Shown: positions 1 through 7,385 of the stretch, piece by piece
Layout: every line of letters begins with the position of its first letter
How positions within the stretch are numbered: the first letter of the stretch is position 1
DNA from: Bradyrhizobium diazoefficiens
GTDB taxonomy: Bacteria > Pseudomonadota > Alphaproteobacteria > Rhizobiales > Xanthobacteraceae
Assembly: GCF_016612535.1 (NCBI RefSeq)
Contig: NZ_JAENXS010000001.1
Span: 2,319,501-2,383,500 of the forward strand
Direction of reading: 5' to 3'
Length of the DNA: 64,000 nt
The notes under the pieces: generated by a model
What the model was told of the DNA's origin: nothing
Database searches by the model: none
What the model saw: the letters and a program-made list of their open reading frames with translations, nothing else
Made by a program: the position numbers and the translations under genes

Positions 1-39
1 CTGCTTCAGAACGGAAAACTGGGCCTGGATGTCGCTCAT
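1..39 (-). CDS. N-terminal fragment of an unidentified gene (cut by the window edge)
   Basis: An ATG on the minus strand at 37-39 opens a frame that stays open to the window edge, reading MSDIQAQFSVLKQ (13 residues). It follows the P450 gene in the same direction, about 50 bases beyond its stop, so it could be the next gene of that unit. The ribosome binding site is weak. The fragment is too short to name a family, and its coding status is a guess from position and the clean start. Confidence 0.35.
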   Translation of the reverse strand, partial: MSDIQAQFSVLKQ

Positions 40-89
40 GGCGCAACTCTATCTAGGGCGGATCACGCCAGTGGCCAGACGAATGCCTA

Positions 90-1457
90 TCACCGGCGCG
101 TGATGCGGAACATGGGTGAATGATCCGGTTGGGTCGTGACGACGCCACACGGAATGACCGGCATCGCGTCTGCCAGCTCGACGCGGAACGCACCGATCAG
201 TCGCGCCAGCGCCAACACCGATTCGGCCTGCGCGAATGGCGCGCCGACGCAGACGCGCGGGCCGGCGCCGAACGGCAGATAAGCGAAACGGTCGGGCGGC
301 TCTTTCGACATGAAGCGCTTGGGAATGAACGCGTTCGGCTGATCCCAGAGCTTCTCGTGCCGGTGCAGCAGCCAGGGCGCGATCATGATGATGTCGCCCT
401 TGCTGACCCCTGCTCCGGCCACATTGTCCTTGTCGCGCGCCGCCCGCGCGATCAGGAAGGCCGGCGGATAGAGCCGCATGGTCTCCTCGATCACGGCGCG
501 GGTGAATTTCTGCCGGTCGATATCGGCAATGCCGTCGAGATGCTCGCCGTGGGTCTCGGAGGCCACCTCCTCCTGCGCGTCCGGATCGAGTGCGAGCAGA
601 TAGAGCGCCCAGAACAGCGCGGTCGCCGTGGTCTCGTGACCTGCGAGAATCATGGTTGCGACTTCGTCGACGAGCTGCTCGTCGGAAAAACCCTTGCCGG
701 TCTCGGGGTCGCGCGCCTTATCCATAAGATCGAACAGATCGCTCGGCGGCGCACCGTCCTTCTTTCCCGCCGCACGCCGCTCGGCGATCAGCATCGCGAC
801 GAATTCGGTCCAGCGGGTGCGAAAGCGCGCGCGAGCACGATCCATCGGTGTCGGCCAGGATACCGGCAGCACCATGTCGAGAAAGTAGGGGCGTCCGAGC
901 CGCTCGCCATATTCCATGACGAAGTTGCGCAGGGTCGGGCCGTGCCGGTCCATGCCGAACGAGAACATCGTGCGCCCGGCGATCTCCAGCGTCATGCGCT
1001 GCATGATCTCGCGCAGATCGACCGGCTCGTTTCTGCGTGCATCCAGCTTCGCAATGGTCTCGTCGAGCACCGCCGTCATGTGCGGCACGAGATTGGCGGT
1101 GGCGCGCGGCGTGAAGGCGGGTGCGAGCGTCCGGCGCTGATGCGTCCAGGCGTGGCCTTCGGCGAGCAGGAGACCTTCGCCGAGCACGGGACGCAGCATG
1201 CGAATGCCCGCCGGCGTCCGCGTGTAGTTTTCGTAATTGCTGAGCAGCACGTGCCGGATCGCGTCCGGCTGGTTCAGGATGAGGCTCTTGTGCAGGAAGA
1301 AGCGACCCTGGATGATCTCTTCCTCATAGGCGCGCTGCCCCCAAGTGGCGATCATGTTCTGCCTGATCACCGCAAGCCGGCCGAAGAACGACATGTTGTC
1401 CGGCGCGCGCGGCGGGGTCGGGGGGATGACGGGCCGACGCACGCTGGCGATGTTCAT
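90..1457 (-). CDS. Cytochrome P450
   Basis: A haem-thiolate monooxygenase of 455 residues, normal for a soluble bacterial P450. The I-helix motif AGHETT is near residue 272, the ExxR motif (EETMR) near 324, and the haem-binding loop FGAGPRVCVG has its cysteine ligand at about 403. The open frame runs upstream to 1898, but the added residues are an Arg-rich translation of the neighbouring gene's antisense. The start at 1457 has a GGGAGAA ribosome binding site. The gene lies 35 bases downstream of a secreted esterase in the same direction, so the two are probably cotranscribed. Substrate is unknown; the family oxidises fatty acids, terpenoids and xenobiotics. No ferredoxin or reductase gene is adjacent, so redox partners must come from elsewhere. 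Confidence 0.93.
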   Translation of the reverse strand: MNIASVRRPVIPPTPPRAPDNMSFFGRLAVIRQNMIATWGQRAYEEEIIQGRFFLHKSLILNQPDAIRHVLLSNYENYTRTPAGIRMLRPVLGEGLLLAEGHAWTHQRRTLAPAFTPRATANLVPHMTAVLDETIAKLDARRNEPVDLREIMQRMTLEIAGRTMFSFGMDRHGPTLRNFVMEYGERLGRPYFLDMVLPVSWPTPMDRARARFRTRWTEFVAMLIAERRAAGKKDGAPPSDLFDLMDKARDPETGKGFSDEQLVDEVATMILAGHETTATALFWALYLLALDPDAQEEVASETHGEHLDGIADIDRQKFTRAVIEETMRLYPPAFLIARAARDKDNVAGAGVSKGDIIMIAPWLLHRHEKLWDQPNAFIPKRFMSKEPPDRFAYLPFGAGPRVCVGAPFAQAESVLALARLIGAFRVELADAMPVIPCGVVTTQPDHSPMFRITRR

Positions 1458-1492
1458 GGCTTTCTCCCGCAGATCTGGCGCAGGGCAAATAG

Positions 1493-2875
1493 CTAGTAAG
1501 TCAGTTCGGCAACCGCAATCCTGTTCTCGGAGGCAGGCCAGGCGCGTGCCACAATTCGTTCCTCGTTGAACTCTGCCACGACGCTGCGACCGACCTCGCT
1601 GGCCGGAAGGCGCAGGGTCGCTGCCGCATCCGTGGGCACGCCCGGATGGACGTCGGCGGGCTCCTGGCCGTCGAACAGGACGGTGTCGCGCGGCAGGCCG
1701 AAATAGCCGCGTGGGCGCGACATGATTAGCACCGCGCCAGCATCCCTGTCCGCTGGAATGAACGGGCGCGCAGCGCGCAAATGCACGACATCGGAGGAGC
1801 GCGGGAAGGGCGAGCGATAGAAATGCGTCGTCGGCGCGTCCGATGAGGTCAGGACGATTTCGAGCGGCCAGGTGGACTCGACTTCGGCCGGGCCCCAACG
1901 ACCGTCAGCACCCGTCGTCGAGCGATGCACGATATCGCCCCTGCGTTCCCCGCTCTCGCGGTCGACATGGTGGATCTCCACCACCGCGCCGGCCACGGGG
2001 CGGTTGGTCGGCACGCCATCCGCCATGCCCGTGACCAACCCGCCGAGGCGGACGGTCCGCTCCGGCGTGATCGCGATACGCGTCGGCTCGTGGCCGGCGA
2101 TGAATTTGTAGATCTCACGGAAAGCGCGCGGGTGATAGGCCGTCTCGCGATGATCGATTGCGCCGAGGACGAGATTGGTCGCGCCCTTCAGCTCCGGTCC
2201 CTCGGCGGTGACATTGGTCGGCACGCCGGGCTTGCCCATGAAGCGGCCATCGGGTTGCGCATATTTGTCCATGCCGTCGCTGCGCAGGGTGAGGAAAGCC
2301 GTGCCCGGCGTCACCTCGCTATCGCCGTCGTTCAAGCCGCGCAGGAAGGGCCCGCGTCCGTTGAACTCGCTGCCGAGCAGATCATCGAGCGCAAACACGC
2401 CGTGATTGGGCGTACCGCACAGGACCGCATGGCTGACATCGCCGGCGCCGCCGTTCTTGATGACGTCGCGGATGGAATTGCCACCGCGCGAATTGCCGAC
2501 CAGCGCCACACGCGCCGCACCCGTGCGGCGTTTCAACTCGGCGATGGCAGCAGAGAGCTCGCGCCGCTGATCCTCGGTCGAGGAGCGGCTGGCCTGCTCG
2601 ACCGTATCGTCGGTGCGCGCCGTGGGATTGGTGAAATTGATCGCCATCATGCGGTCGTGAGCGATGCCGTTGGATTCCATCCGCCACAGCGTCGTCATCC
2701 AGAGCGCGTCGTAATCGCCATTGCCATGGACGAACAGGATCGGCGGCACCTCGGAGCTTTTATCCGAACTCGGAGCCGCGGACGGAGTTTGCGCCAGCGC
2801 CTCGATCCGGAAGCTCGCAACCGCGAAAGCCAGGCCACCCGCACCTTGCAGGATCGTCCGTCGTGACAGCTTCAT
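1493..2875 (-). CDS. Tat-exported alpha/beta-hydrolase (esterase/lipase-like)
   Basis: A protein of 460 residues. It begins with a twin-arginine-like leader (SRRTILQ followed by a hydrophobic stretch and a likely cut after ALA-Q near residue 29), so export to the periplasm is likely. The lipase-like core has the oxyanion-loop sequence LFVHGNGD (about 48-55) and the nucleophile elbow GNSRGG with Ser at about 129. The second half (from about residue 280) looks like a beta-rich accessory domain. The start at 2875 has a GGGGAGG ribosome binding site; an upstream Met adding 11 residues is less likely. The P450 follows 35 bases downstream. Substrate unknown. The gene is divergent from the MFS gene, with a 137-base shared promoter region. 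Confidence 0.85.
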   Translation of the reverse strand: MKLSRRTILQGAGGLAFAVASFRIEALAQTPSAAPSSDKSSEVPPILFVHGNGDYDALWMTTLWRMESNGIAHDRMMAINFTNPTARTDDTVEQASRSSTEDQRRELSAAIAELKRRTGAARVALVGNSRGGNSIRDVIKNGGAGDVSHAVLCGTPNHGVFALDDLLGSEFNGRGPFLRGLNDGDSEVTPGTAFLTLRSDGMDKYAQPDGRFMGKPGVPTNVTAEGPELKGATNLVLGAIDHRETAYHPRAFREIYKFIAGHEPTRIAITPERTVRLGGLVTGMADGVPTNRPVAGAVVEIHHVDRESGERRGDIVHRSTTGADGRWGPAEVESTWPLEIVLTSSDAPTTHFYRSPFPRSSDVVHLRAARPFIPADRDAGAVLIMSRPRGYFGLPRDTVLFDGQEPADVHPGVPTDAAATLRLPASEVGRSVVAEFNEERIVARAWPASENRIAVAELTY

Positions 2876-3012
2876 CTGGTCCTCCCCGGTAAAACCATGT
2901 CTTTGCACCGCTTATACCGGCCTAACCACTGGACAGCGAAGGACTTTCGCGGGCATCACTGAGCCTGCCGGAATCATTAAAGCCATTTCTGCCAGACGAT
3001 TTGGAAGAGGAT

Positions 3013-4701
3013 ATGACCGAGCAGACGAACCGTCAGAGGCGTTCCACCGACGGCATCACGGCACCATTACGGTACACCGTATTCCGGCGCATCTGGCTCG
3101 CCAGCCTGCTCTCCAATCTCGGCCTCCTGATCCAGGGCGTGGGCGCGGCCTGGGCGATGACGCAAATGGCGGCCTCCGCCGACAAGGTGGCGCTGGTGCA
3201 GACCGCGTTGATGCTGCCGATCATGCTGATCTCGATGCCGGCCGGCGCCATAGCCGACATGTATGACCGCCGTATCGTGACCTTGATCGCGCTCATGATT
3301 GCGCTGGCCGGCGCGTCCGCTCTCACGATCCTGGCGGGGCTCAACCTCATCACCCCTGAAACGCTGCTGGCCTTCTGCTTCGTCGTCGGCAGCGGCAACG
3401 CACTGTTCGGGCCCGCCTGGCAGTCTTCGGTCAGCGAACAGGTGCCGCCCGAGGCGCTGCCTTCGGCCGTCGCGCTGAACGGCATCAGCTACAACATCGC
3501 GCGCAGCTTCGGTCCTGCGGTCGGCGGCGTGATTGTCGCCTCGCTCGGCGCGGTAGCCGCGTTTGCCTGCAATGCGACCCTCTATCTGCCGTTGCTGGTG
3601 GTGCTGCTGCTCTGGCGGCGGACCACCGAGCCCTCGCGGCTGCCGCGGGAGAAGCTCAACCGGGCCATGGTGTCGGGCTTCCGCTACATCACCAACTCGC
3701 CGCCGATCAAGATCGTGCTGCTGCGCACGCTGGTGATGGGCCTGATTGGCGGCGCCGTGATGGCGCTGATGCCGCTGGTCGCGCGCGATCTGCTGCATGG
3801 CGGGGCGCAGACCTACGGCATCATGCTGGGCGCTTTCGGCATGGGCGCCGTCGTCGGCGCGCTCAACATCCACGAGCTGCGCAAGCGCATGAGCGGCGAG
3901 GCCGCGATCCGCGCCTGCACCGTCTCGATGGCGTTCGCAATGGCGGCGCTGGCGCTCTCCAGCGAACCGGTGCTGACCGCGGCCGCGCTGGTGCTGGCCG
4001 GCGCGGTCTGGATGGCCTCCGTCGCGCTGTTCAATATCGGCGTGCAGCTCTCGGCGCCGCGCTGGGTCGCCGGACGATCGCTCGCCGCGTTCCAGGCCTC
4101 GATTTCCGGCGGCATCGCCATCGGCGCCTGGGGCTGGGGTCATCTCACCGACTATGCCGGCGTCGAGGTCGCGCTGCTGACGGCCGCCGGTCTGATGCTG
4201 ATTTCACCGCTGCTGGGAATCTGGCTTGCGATGCCGCGCGTCGGCGCCCGCAACGAGGATGCCGACGTGCTCGCCGATCCCGAGGTCAAGCTGTCGCTGA
4301 CGGGACGCAGTGGACCGCTGGTGGTCGAGATCGAATATCGGGTGTCGCAGGAGAATGCCCGCCCGTTCCACAACGTGATGCAGGACGTGCAGCTCTCGAG
4401 GCAGCGCAACGGCGCCTATGGCTGGTCGATCGCGCGCGACATCGCCGATCCCGAATTGTGGACCGAGCGCTATCACTGCCCGACCTGGTTCGATTATCTG
4501 CGCCAGCGCAACCGCTCGACCCAGTCCGAACGCGCGCTGCATCAGCAGGCAATCGATTTTCACATCGGCCCCGAGCCGGTGCGAATCCGCCGTATGCTGG
4601 AGCGGCCGTTCGGATCGGTGCGCTGGAACGAGGCAACCCCGGACCGCGCCAGTGCCGAAGTGCTGCCGGTGGTCGCGACCGCGGCGGGGAGCAGCACGTA
4701 G
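3013..4701 (+). CDS. MFS exporter of the MFS_3 (transmembrane secretion effector) type
   Basis: An inner-membrane transporter of 562 residues. Residues 1 to about 410 form the hydrophobic MFS body, with the loop ADMYDRR after the second or third helix. The remaining ~150 residues are soluble and resemble the C-terminal extension of the MFS_3 family (EntS-like exporters carrying an antibiotic-biosynthesis-monooxygenase-like tail, with VEIEYRV and WSIARDIADPELWTERY). The start at 3013 has GGAAGAGG just upstream; a TTG four codons earlier is the alternative. Cargo is unknown; family members export siderophores and drugs. Divergent from the esterase-P450 pair. Confidence 0.88.
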   Translation: MTEQTNRQRRSTDGITAPLRYTVFRRIWLASLLSNLGLLIQGVGAAWAMTQMAASADKVALVQTALMLPIMLISMPAGAIADMYDRRIVTLIALMIALAGASALTILAGLNLITPETLLAFCFVVGSGNALFGPAWQSSVSEQVPPEALPSAVALNGISYNIARSFGPAVGGVIVASLGAVAAFACNATLYLPLLVVLLLWRRTTEPSRLPREKLNRAMVSGFRYITNSPPIKIVLLRTLVMGLIGGAVMALMPLVARDLLHGGAQTYGIMLGAFGMGAVVGALNIHELRKRMSGEAAIRACTVSMAFAMAALALSSEPVLTAAALVLAGAVWMASVALFNIGVQLSAPRWVAGRSLAAFQASISGGIAIGAWGWGHLTDYAGVEVALLTAAGLMLISPLLGIWLAMPRVGARNEDADVLADPEVKLSLTGRSGPLVVEIEYRVSQENARPFHNVMQDVQLSRQRNGAYGWSIARDIADPELWTERYHCPTWFDYLRQRNRSTQSERALHQQAIDFHIGPEPVRIRRMLERPFGSVRWNEATPDRASAEVLPVVATAAGSST

Positions 4702-4710
4702 GTCTTGTTT

Positions 4711-4797
4711 CGTAGCCCGGATGGAGCGAAGCGCAATCCGGGTTGATCTCACCGCGCGGATAGGCCCCGGATTTCGCTTCGCTCCATCGGGGCTACG
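4711..4797 (+). repeat. Intergenic palindromic repeat, family A, copy 1
   Basis: An imperfect inverted repeat. The left arm begins CGTAGCCCGGATGGAGCGAA and the right arm ends TTCGCTTCGCTCCATCGGGG followed by CTACG. The RNA would fold into a long hairpin. It lies between two convergent genes (stops at 4701 and 4809) and may also end transcription. A second copy is at 16010-16095. Confidence 0.85.
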
Positions 4798-4808
4798 ACA
4801 CCACCATC

Positions 4809-5021
4809 TTACTGTCCGTGATCCGTCAGCACCTTGTCGCAGGCCTTGGTCAGTCGGGCGCGGTGCTCTTTCAGGCAGGCGAGCACGGCGCTATCGCCAT
4901 TGTTCATCACCGAGCGGCAGAAGCGCGTAACGTCGCGCGCGCAGGCGTCGTGGCCGGGCTGCTGCGCGGATGCGCCCGATGCGCACAGGATCAAGGAAAT
5001 GATAAAAAGAAATCTGGTCAT
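4809..5021 (-). CDS. Small secreted protein with one cysteine-rich repeat
   Basis: A 70-residue protein with a clear Sec signal peptide (MTRFLFIISLILCASGASA, cut before QQ). The mature ~50 residues contain one unit of pattern C-x3-D-x2-R-F-C-x11-C-L-x3-R-x-L-x3-C, like the cysteine-rich repeat of Golgi glycoprotein GLG1-type domains found in many alphaproteobacterial secreted proteins. Four cysteines suggest two disulfides in the periplasm. A related gene lies just upstream at 5203-5526. Function unknown. Confidence 0.72.
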   Translation of the reverse strand: MTRFLFIISLILCASGASAQQPGHDACARDVTRFCRSVMNNGDSAVLACLKEHRARLTKACDKVLTDHGQ

Positions 5022-5202
5022 CGCGTAGTGCCTCGTACCCGGAAGATTTGCGGGCGAAGCTAGTGCGACGGTCCCTGAGCCGCAACGGCTTTGTTGGCAG
5101 GACTTTGTCGGCAGATTGGCGCCGCCGCGGGGGCCCCGGCTTGACGCCGGGGCACATCGCGAGGGGAGCTAACCGACGCAACGACGCGATCGTCGCGCGC
5201 TC

Positions 5203-5526
5203 TTACTGTCCGTCCTGGGCGTCAGCGACCTTGTGTGACGTGCCCTTGGCGAGGTCCTTGTCCATCACCGCGCGGCAGCCGGCGCTCAGGTCGGAGCGAT
5301 GCTTCACCATGCACGCCGTGATTTTCGGGATGTTGGGGATTTCCGACGAGCACAGGCGGAAGGCGTCGCCGGTGCACTGCTGCTGCGCCTCGGACGAGAA
5401 GGCGAAGCTCGAGGTCGTCGAAACGATCGAGACGATGGCGGCAAAGCCCAGCGCCAGGCTGGTATCGCGGATTTTGGCAGAGAAAGACTTCGCGGAGACA
5501 GACTTGGCAGAGAAAGACTTGGTCAT
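5203..5526 (-). CDS. Secreted cysteine-rich-repeat protein, paralogue of the neighbour
   Basis: 107 residues starting at 5526 behind a GGGAG ribosome binding site; the frame is open further upstream but without supporting signals. The N-terminus has a short tandem repeat (SAKSV, SAKSF, SAKI) ahead of the hydrophobic signal segment (LGFAAIVSIVSTTSSFAFS). The mature part repeats the neighbour's pattern: C-x3-A-x2-L-C, then ACMVKHRSDLSAGC. The repeated N-terminus is visible in the DNA as near-identical units at about 5475-5525. Function unknown. Two CRP-like palindromes lie upstream at 5604-5649. Confidence 0.7.
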   Translation of the reverse strand: MTKSFSAKSVSAKSFSAKIRDTSLALGFAAIVSIVSTTSSFAFSSEAQQQCTGDAFRLCSSEIPNIPKITACMVKHRSDLSAGCRAVMDKDLAKGTSHKVADAQDGQ

Positions 5527-5603
5527 TTGAAGCTCCCATTGGCACCGCCGAGACGGGCCCGTTGTTAATGGGAATGACGATGCTCCAGCAAAGACCTTTC
5601 TAC

Positions 5604-5619
5604 AGTGATGACGGTCACA
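5604..5619. promoter_or_regulatory. CRP-like binding site, first of a tandem pair
   Basis: AGTGA-N6-TCACA matches nine of ten positions of the CRP consensus TGTGA-N6-TCACA. It sits in the divergent region between the Cys-rich protein gene (start 5526) and the polysaccharide deacetylase gene (start 5779). Binding is inferred only from the palindrome. Confidence 0.45.
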
Positions 5620-5633
5620 GGCCGCGCCCCAAC

Positions 5634-5649
5634 TGTGACATCGGTCACT
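5634..5649. promoter_or_regulatory. CRP-like binding site, second of a tandem pair
   Basis: TGTGA-N6-TCACT, again nine of ten consensus positions, with a perfect GTGAC-N4-GTCAC core. Its centre is 30 bp from that of the first site, close to three helical turns. Confidence 0.5.
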
Positions 5650-5778
5650 TTGGCGCACCTGCCTGAAATTCCTTCGCAACCGCTGTCGTGTTGGTGTCAC
5701 GTTAACTCTTCCTTCGCATTAATGGCTCGCGACGCGGGAAATTCCGCTGGTTTGGTTGCGTATTTGGAAAGAGCAGCG

Positions 5779-6846
5779 ATGCGTAATGCGTTGGGCCTGA
5801 TGCTGGCCAGTGTCCTTGCGGCGGTCGTGATCGCCGGAGGTTGGTACTTTTATTCCTCGCGCGCCGACCAGGGCGCCCCCAAGACAACAGCCGCCCGTGC
5901 CGCCGATCCTCTACCGGCGCCGGCGAAGCTCGCCGCCAAGGACGACGTCGAGACCACTGCGGCGCTCGCGGGCAAGCCCGCCGCTCCTGCCGTAGCGCCC
6001 GCTCCGGCCCCCGCGCCAGCAGCCGCACCGGTTCAGCAGACGACGACCTGCACCAATCCGAATGCATTGGGCGTCTCGCGCGTGGTCGAGATCGACACGA
6101 CCGGCGGCCCGGGCTTCGGCTTCGAGCAGTACAAGCAGTTTGATTTCCTCGCCGACAAGGAGGTCGTGCTGACCTTCGATGACGGCCCTTGGCCGCACAA
6201 CACGCCGGCCGTGCTGAAGGCACTGGCCGACGAATGCACCAAGGGCCTGTTCTTCTCGATCGGCAAGCACGCCAGCTGGCACCCGGAGATCCTGCGCCAG
6301 GTTCTGGCCCAGGGCCACACGGTGGGCGCGCACACCTGGTCGCACGTCAATCTCAACGGCAAGAAGATGACGGAGCAGCAGGCCAAGGACGAGATCGAGA
6401 AAGGCTTCAGCGCGGTGAAATGGGCCCTCGGAACCAATCCGTCGCCGTTCTTCCGCTTCCCGCAACTTCAGCAGAATCCGGCGCTGGTGAGCTATCTCGG
6501 CAGCCGCAACGTCGGGGTCTTCTCGACCGACCTCGACTCCTTCGACTTCCGCAAGGAGAGCACGCCGGACAAGATCATCAGCAATGTGATGACCAAGCTC
6601 GACAAGCTCGGCAAGGGCATCATCCTGATGCACGACTTCCAGAAGCGCACCGGCGAAGCGCTGCCGACGCTGCTCGCGCGCCTCAAAGCCGGTGGCTACA
6701 AGGTTGTGCAGATCAAGGCGAAGACGACGTTCGAGTCGCTGCCCGAGTATGACGAAGCGGTGCTCAAGGAGCTGAAGGTGCCCGCGTCCAGTGCGACGAA
6801 CACGCGCCCGGTTTCGAGCGTGGTGCAGACGGTCTCGCAGCGCTGA
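5779..6846 (+). CDS. Membrane-anchored polysaccharide deacetylase (NodB-homology, CE4)
   Basis: 355 residues. An N-terminal membrane anchor (about 5-27) is followed by a long Ala/Pro-rich linker (about 35-85), then a NodB-homology catalytic domain facing the periplasm. The metal-binding motifs are clear: LTFDDGPWPHNTP (about 131-143) and the H-T-W-S-H zinc triad element near 185. CE4 enzymes remove N-acetyl or O-acetyl groups from peptidoglycan, chitin or other glycans; the target here is unknown. The start at 5779 is preceded by GGAAAGAG; the frame extends to 5605 without a better signal. CRP-like palindromes lie 130-175 bases upstream. An intrinsic terminator follows at 6871. Confidence 0.9.
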   Translation: MRNALGLMLASVLAAVVIAGGWYFYSSRADQGAPKTTAARAADPLPAPAKLAAKDDVETTAALAGKPAAPAVAPAPAPAPAAAPVQQTTTCTNPNALGVSRVVEIDTTGGPGFGFEQYKQFDFLADKEVVLTFDDGPWPHNTPAVLKALADECTKGLFFSIGKHASWHPEILRQVLAQGHTVGAHTWSHVNLNGKKMTEQQAKDEIEKGFSAVKWALGTNPSPFFRFPQLQQNPALVSYLGSRNVGVFSTDLDSFDFRKESTPDKIISNVMTKLDKLGKGIILMHDFQKRTGEALPTLLARLKAGGYKVVQIKAKTTFESLPEYDEAVLKELKVPASSATNTRPVSSVVQTVSQR

Positions 6847-6870
6847 GCGCGTCAGGTTTCGACAAGCATG

Positions 6871-6893
6871 ATGGCCGGGCTCAGCCCGGCCAT
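6871..6893 (+). terminator. Intrinsic terminator after the deacetylase gene
   Basis: A 10-bp perfect stem ATGGCCGGGC / GCCCGGCCAT with a 3-base loop, followed by TTCCATTTT. It starts 24 bases after the deacetylase stop and may also serve the convergent gene at 6922. Confidence 0.75.
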
Positions 6894-6921
6894 TTCCATT
6901 TTGGGAGCTTCATGCCGCTGC

Positions 6922-7275
6922 TTACCAATAAACGCCGTGGCGGTGCAGCTCGCTGATGATGCGGGCTTCGGTCCAGGTGCGCTTGTGCCTGGACCTGTCC
7001 GCCTTGGCCGTGGTCTTGGTGGCAGGCTTGACCGTCGTGACCGGCCCTGAGGTCGCCGTTGTCGCGGTCACGGCGGGAGCCGGGATCGCCGGCGGGCGGT
7101 CGACATATTTCGGCGCTTCGACCGCTGGCGCGACTTCGCTCATTTGCGTCGTCGGGGTGGTGGCCGCGGCGATTTGCGGAGCGGCCGTTGCAGTGGACAG
7201 CGACAGTCCGCGGCCACCTGCATGGGCGGATGCAGAGACCAGAACCATGGCGGCAACCAGAACGATCTTGCGCAT
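6922..7275 (-). CDS. Small exported protein, function unknown
   Basis: 117 residues with a Sec signal peptide (MRKIVLVAAMVLVSASAHA). The central region is a low-complexity Ala/Thr/Pro/Val linker, and the last ~25 residues are a basic tail (RSRHKRTWTEARIISELHRH). The start at 7275 has a strong GGGGAGATG upstream. I do not recognise the family. The basic C-terminus could contact the envelope or nucleic acid, but that is only a guess. A CRP-like palindrome is centred about 65 bases upstream. Confidence 0.7.
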   Translation of the reverse strand: MRKIVLVAAMVLVSASAHAGGRGLSLSTATAAPQIAAATTPTTQMSEVAPAVEAPKYVDRPPAIPAPAVTATTATSGPVTTVKPATKTTAKADRSRHKRTWTEARIISELHRHGVYW

Positions 7276-7332
7276 GTGACATCTCCCCGTGTTTGCGTGA
7301 CCGGGACACTAGGGGAGCCGCGCGCAAGGTTG

Positions 7333-7348
7333 TGTGATCGAGGTCACG
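7333..7348. promoter_or_regulatory. CRP-like binding site upstream of the small exported protein
   Basis: TGTGA-N6-TCACG, nine of ten consensus positions, containing GTGATCGAGGTCAC. It resembles the pair at 5604-5649, all three ending GGTCAC. It is placed to regulate the minus-strand gene starting at 7275. Confidence 0.45.
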
Positions 7349-7385
7349 TAGACGGCCCCGCTGTCTCAAACCAGGCTGGCCGCGA

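Noticed and set aside
120..1496. A 458-codon plus-strand open frame antisense to the P450 gene
   Set aside because: High-GC antisense frame with Arg/Gly/His-rich, unstructured translation and no motifs; the opposite strand encodes a complete P450.
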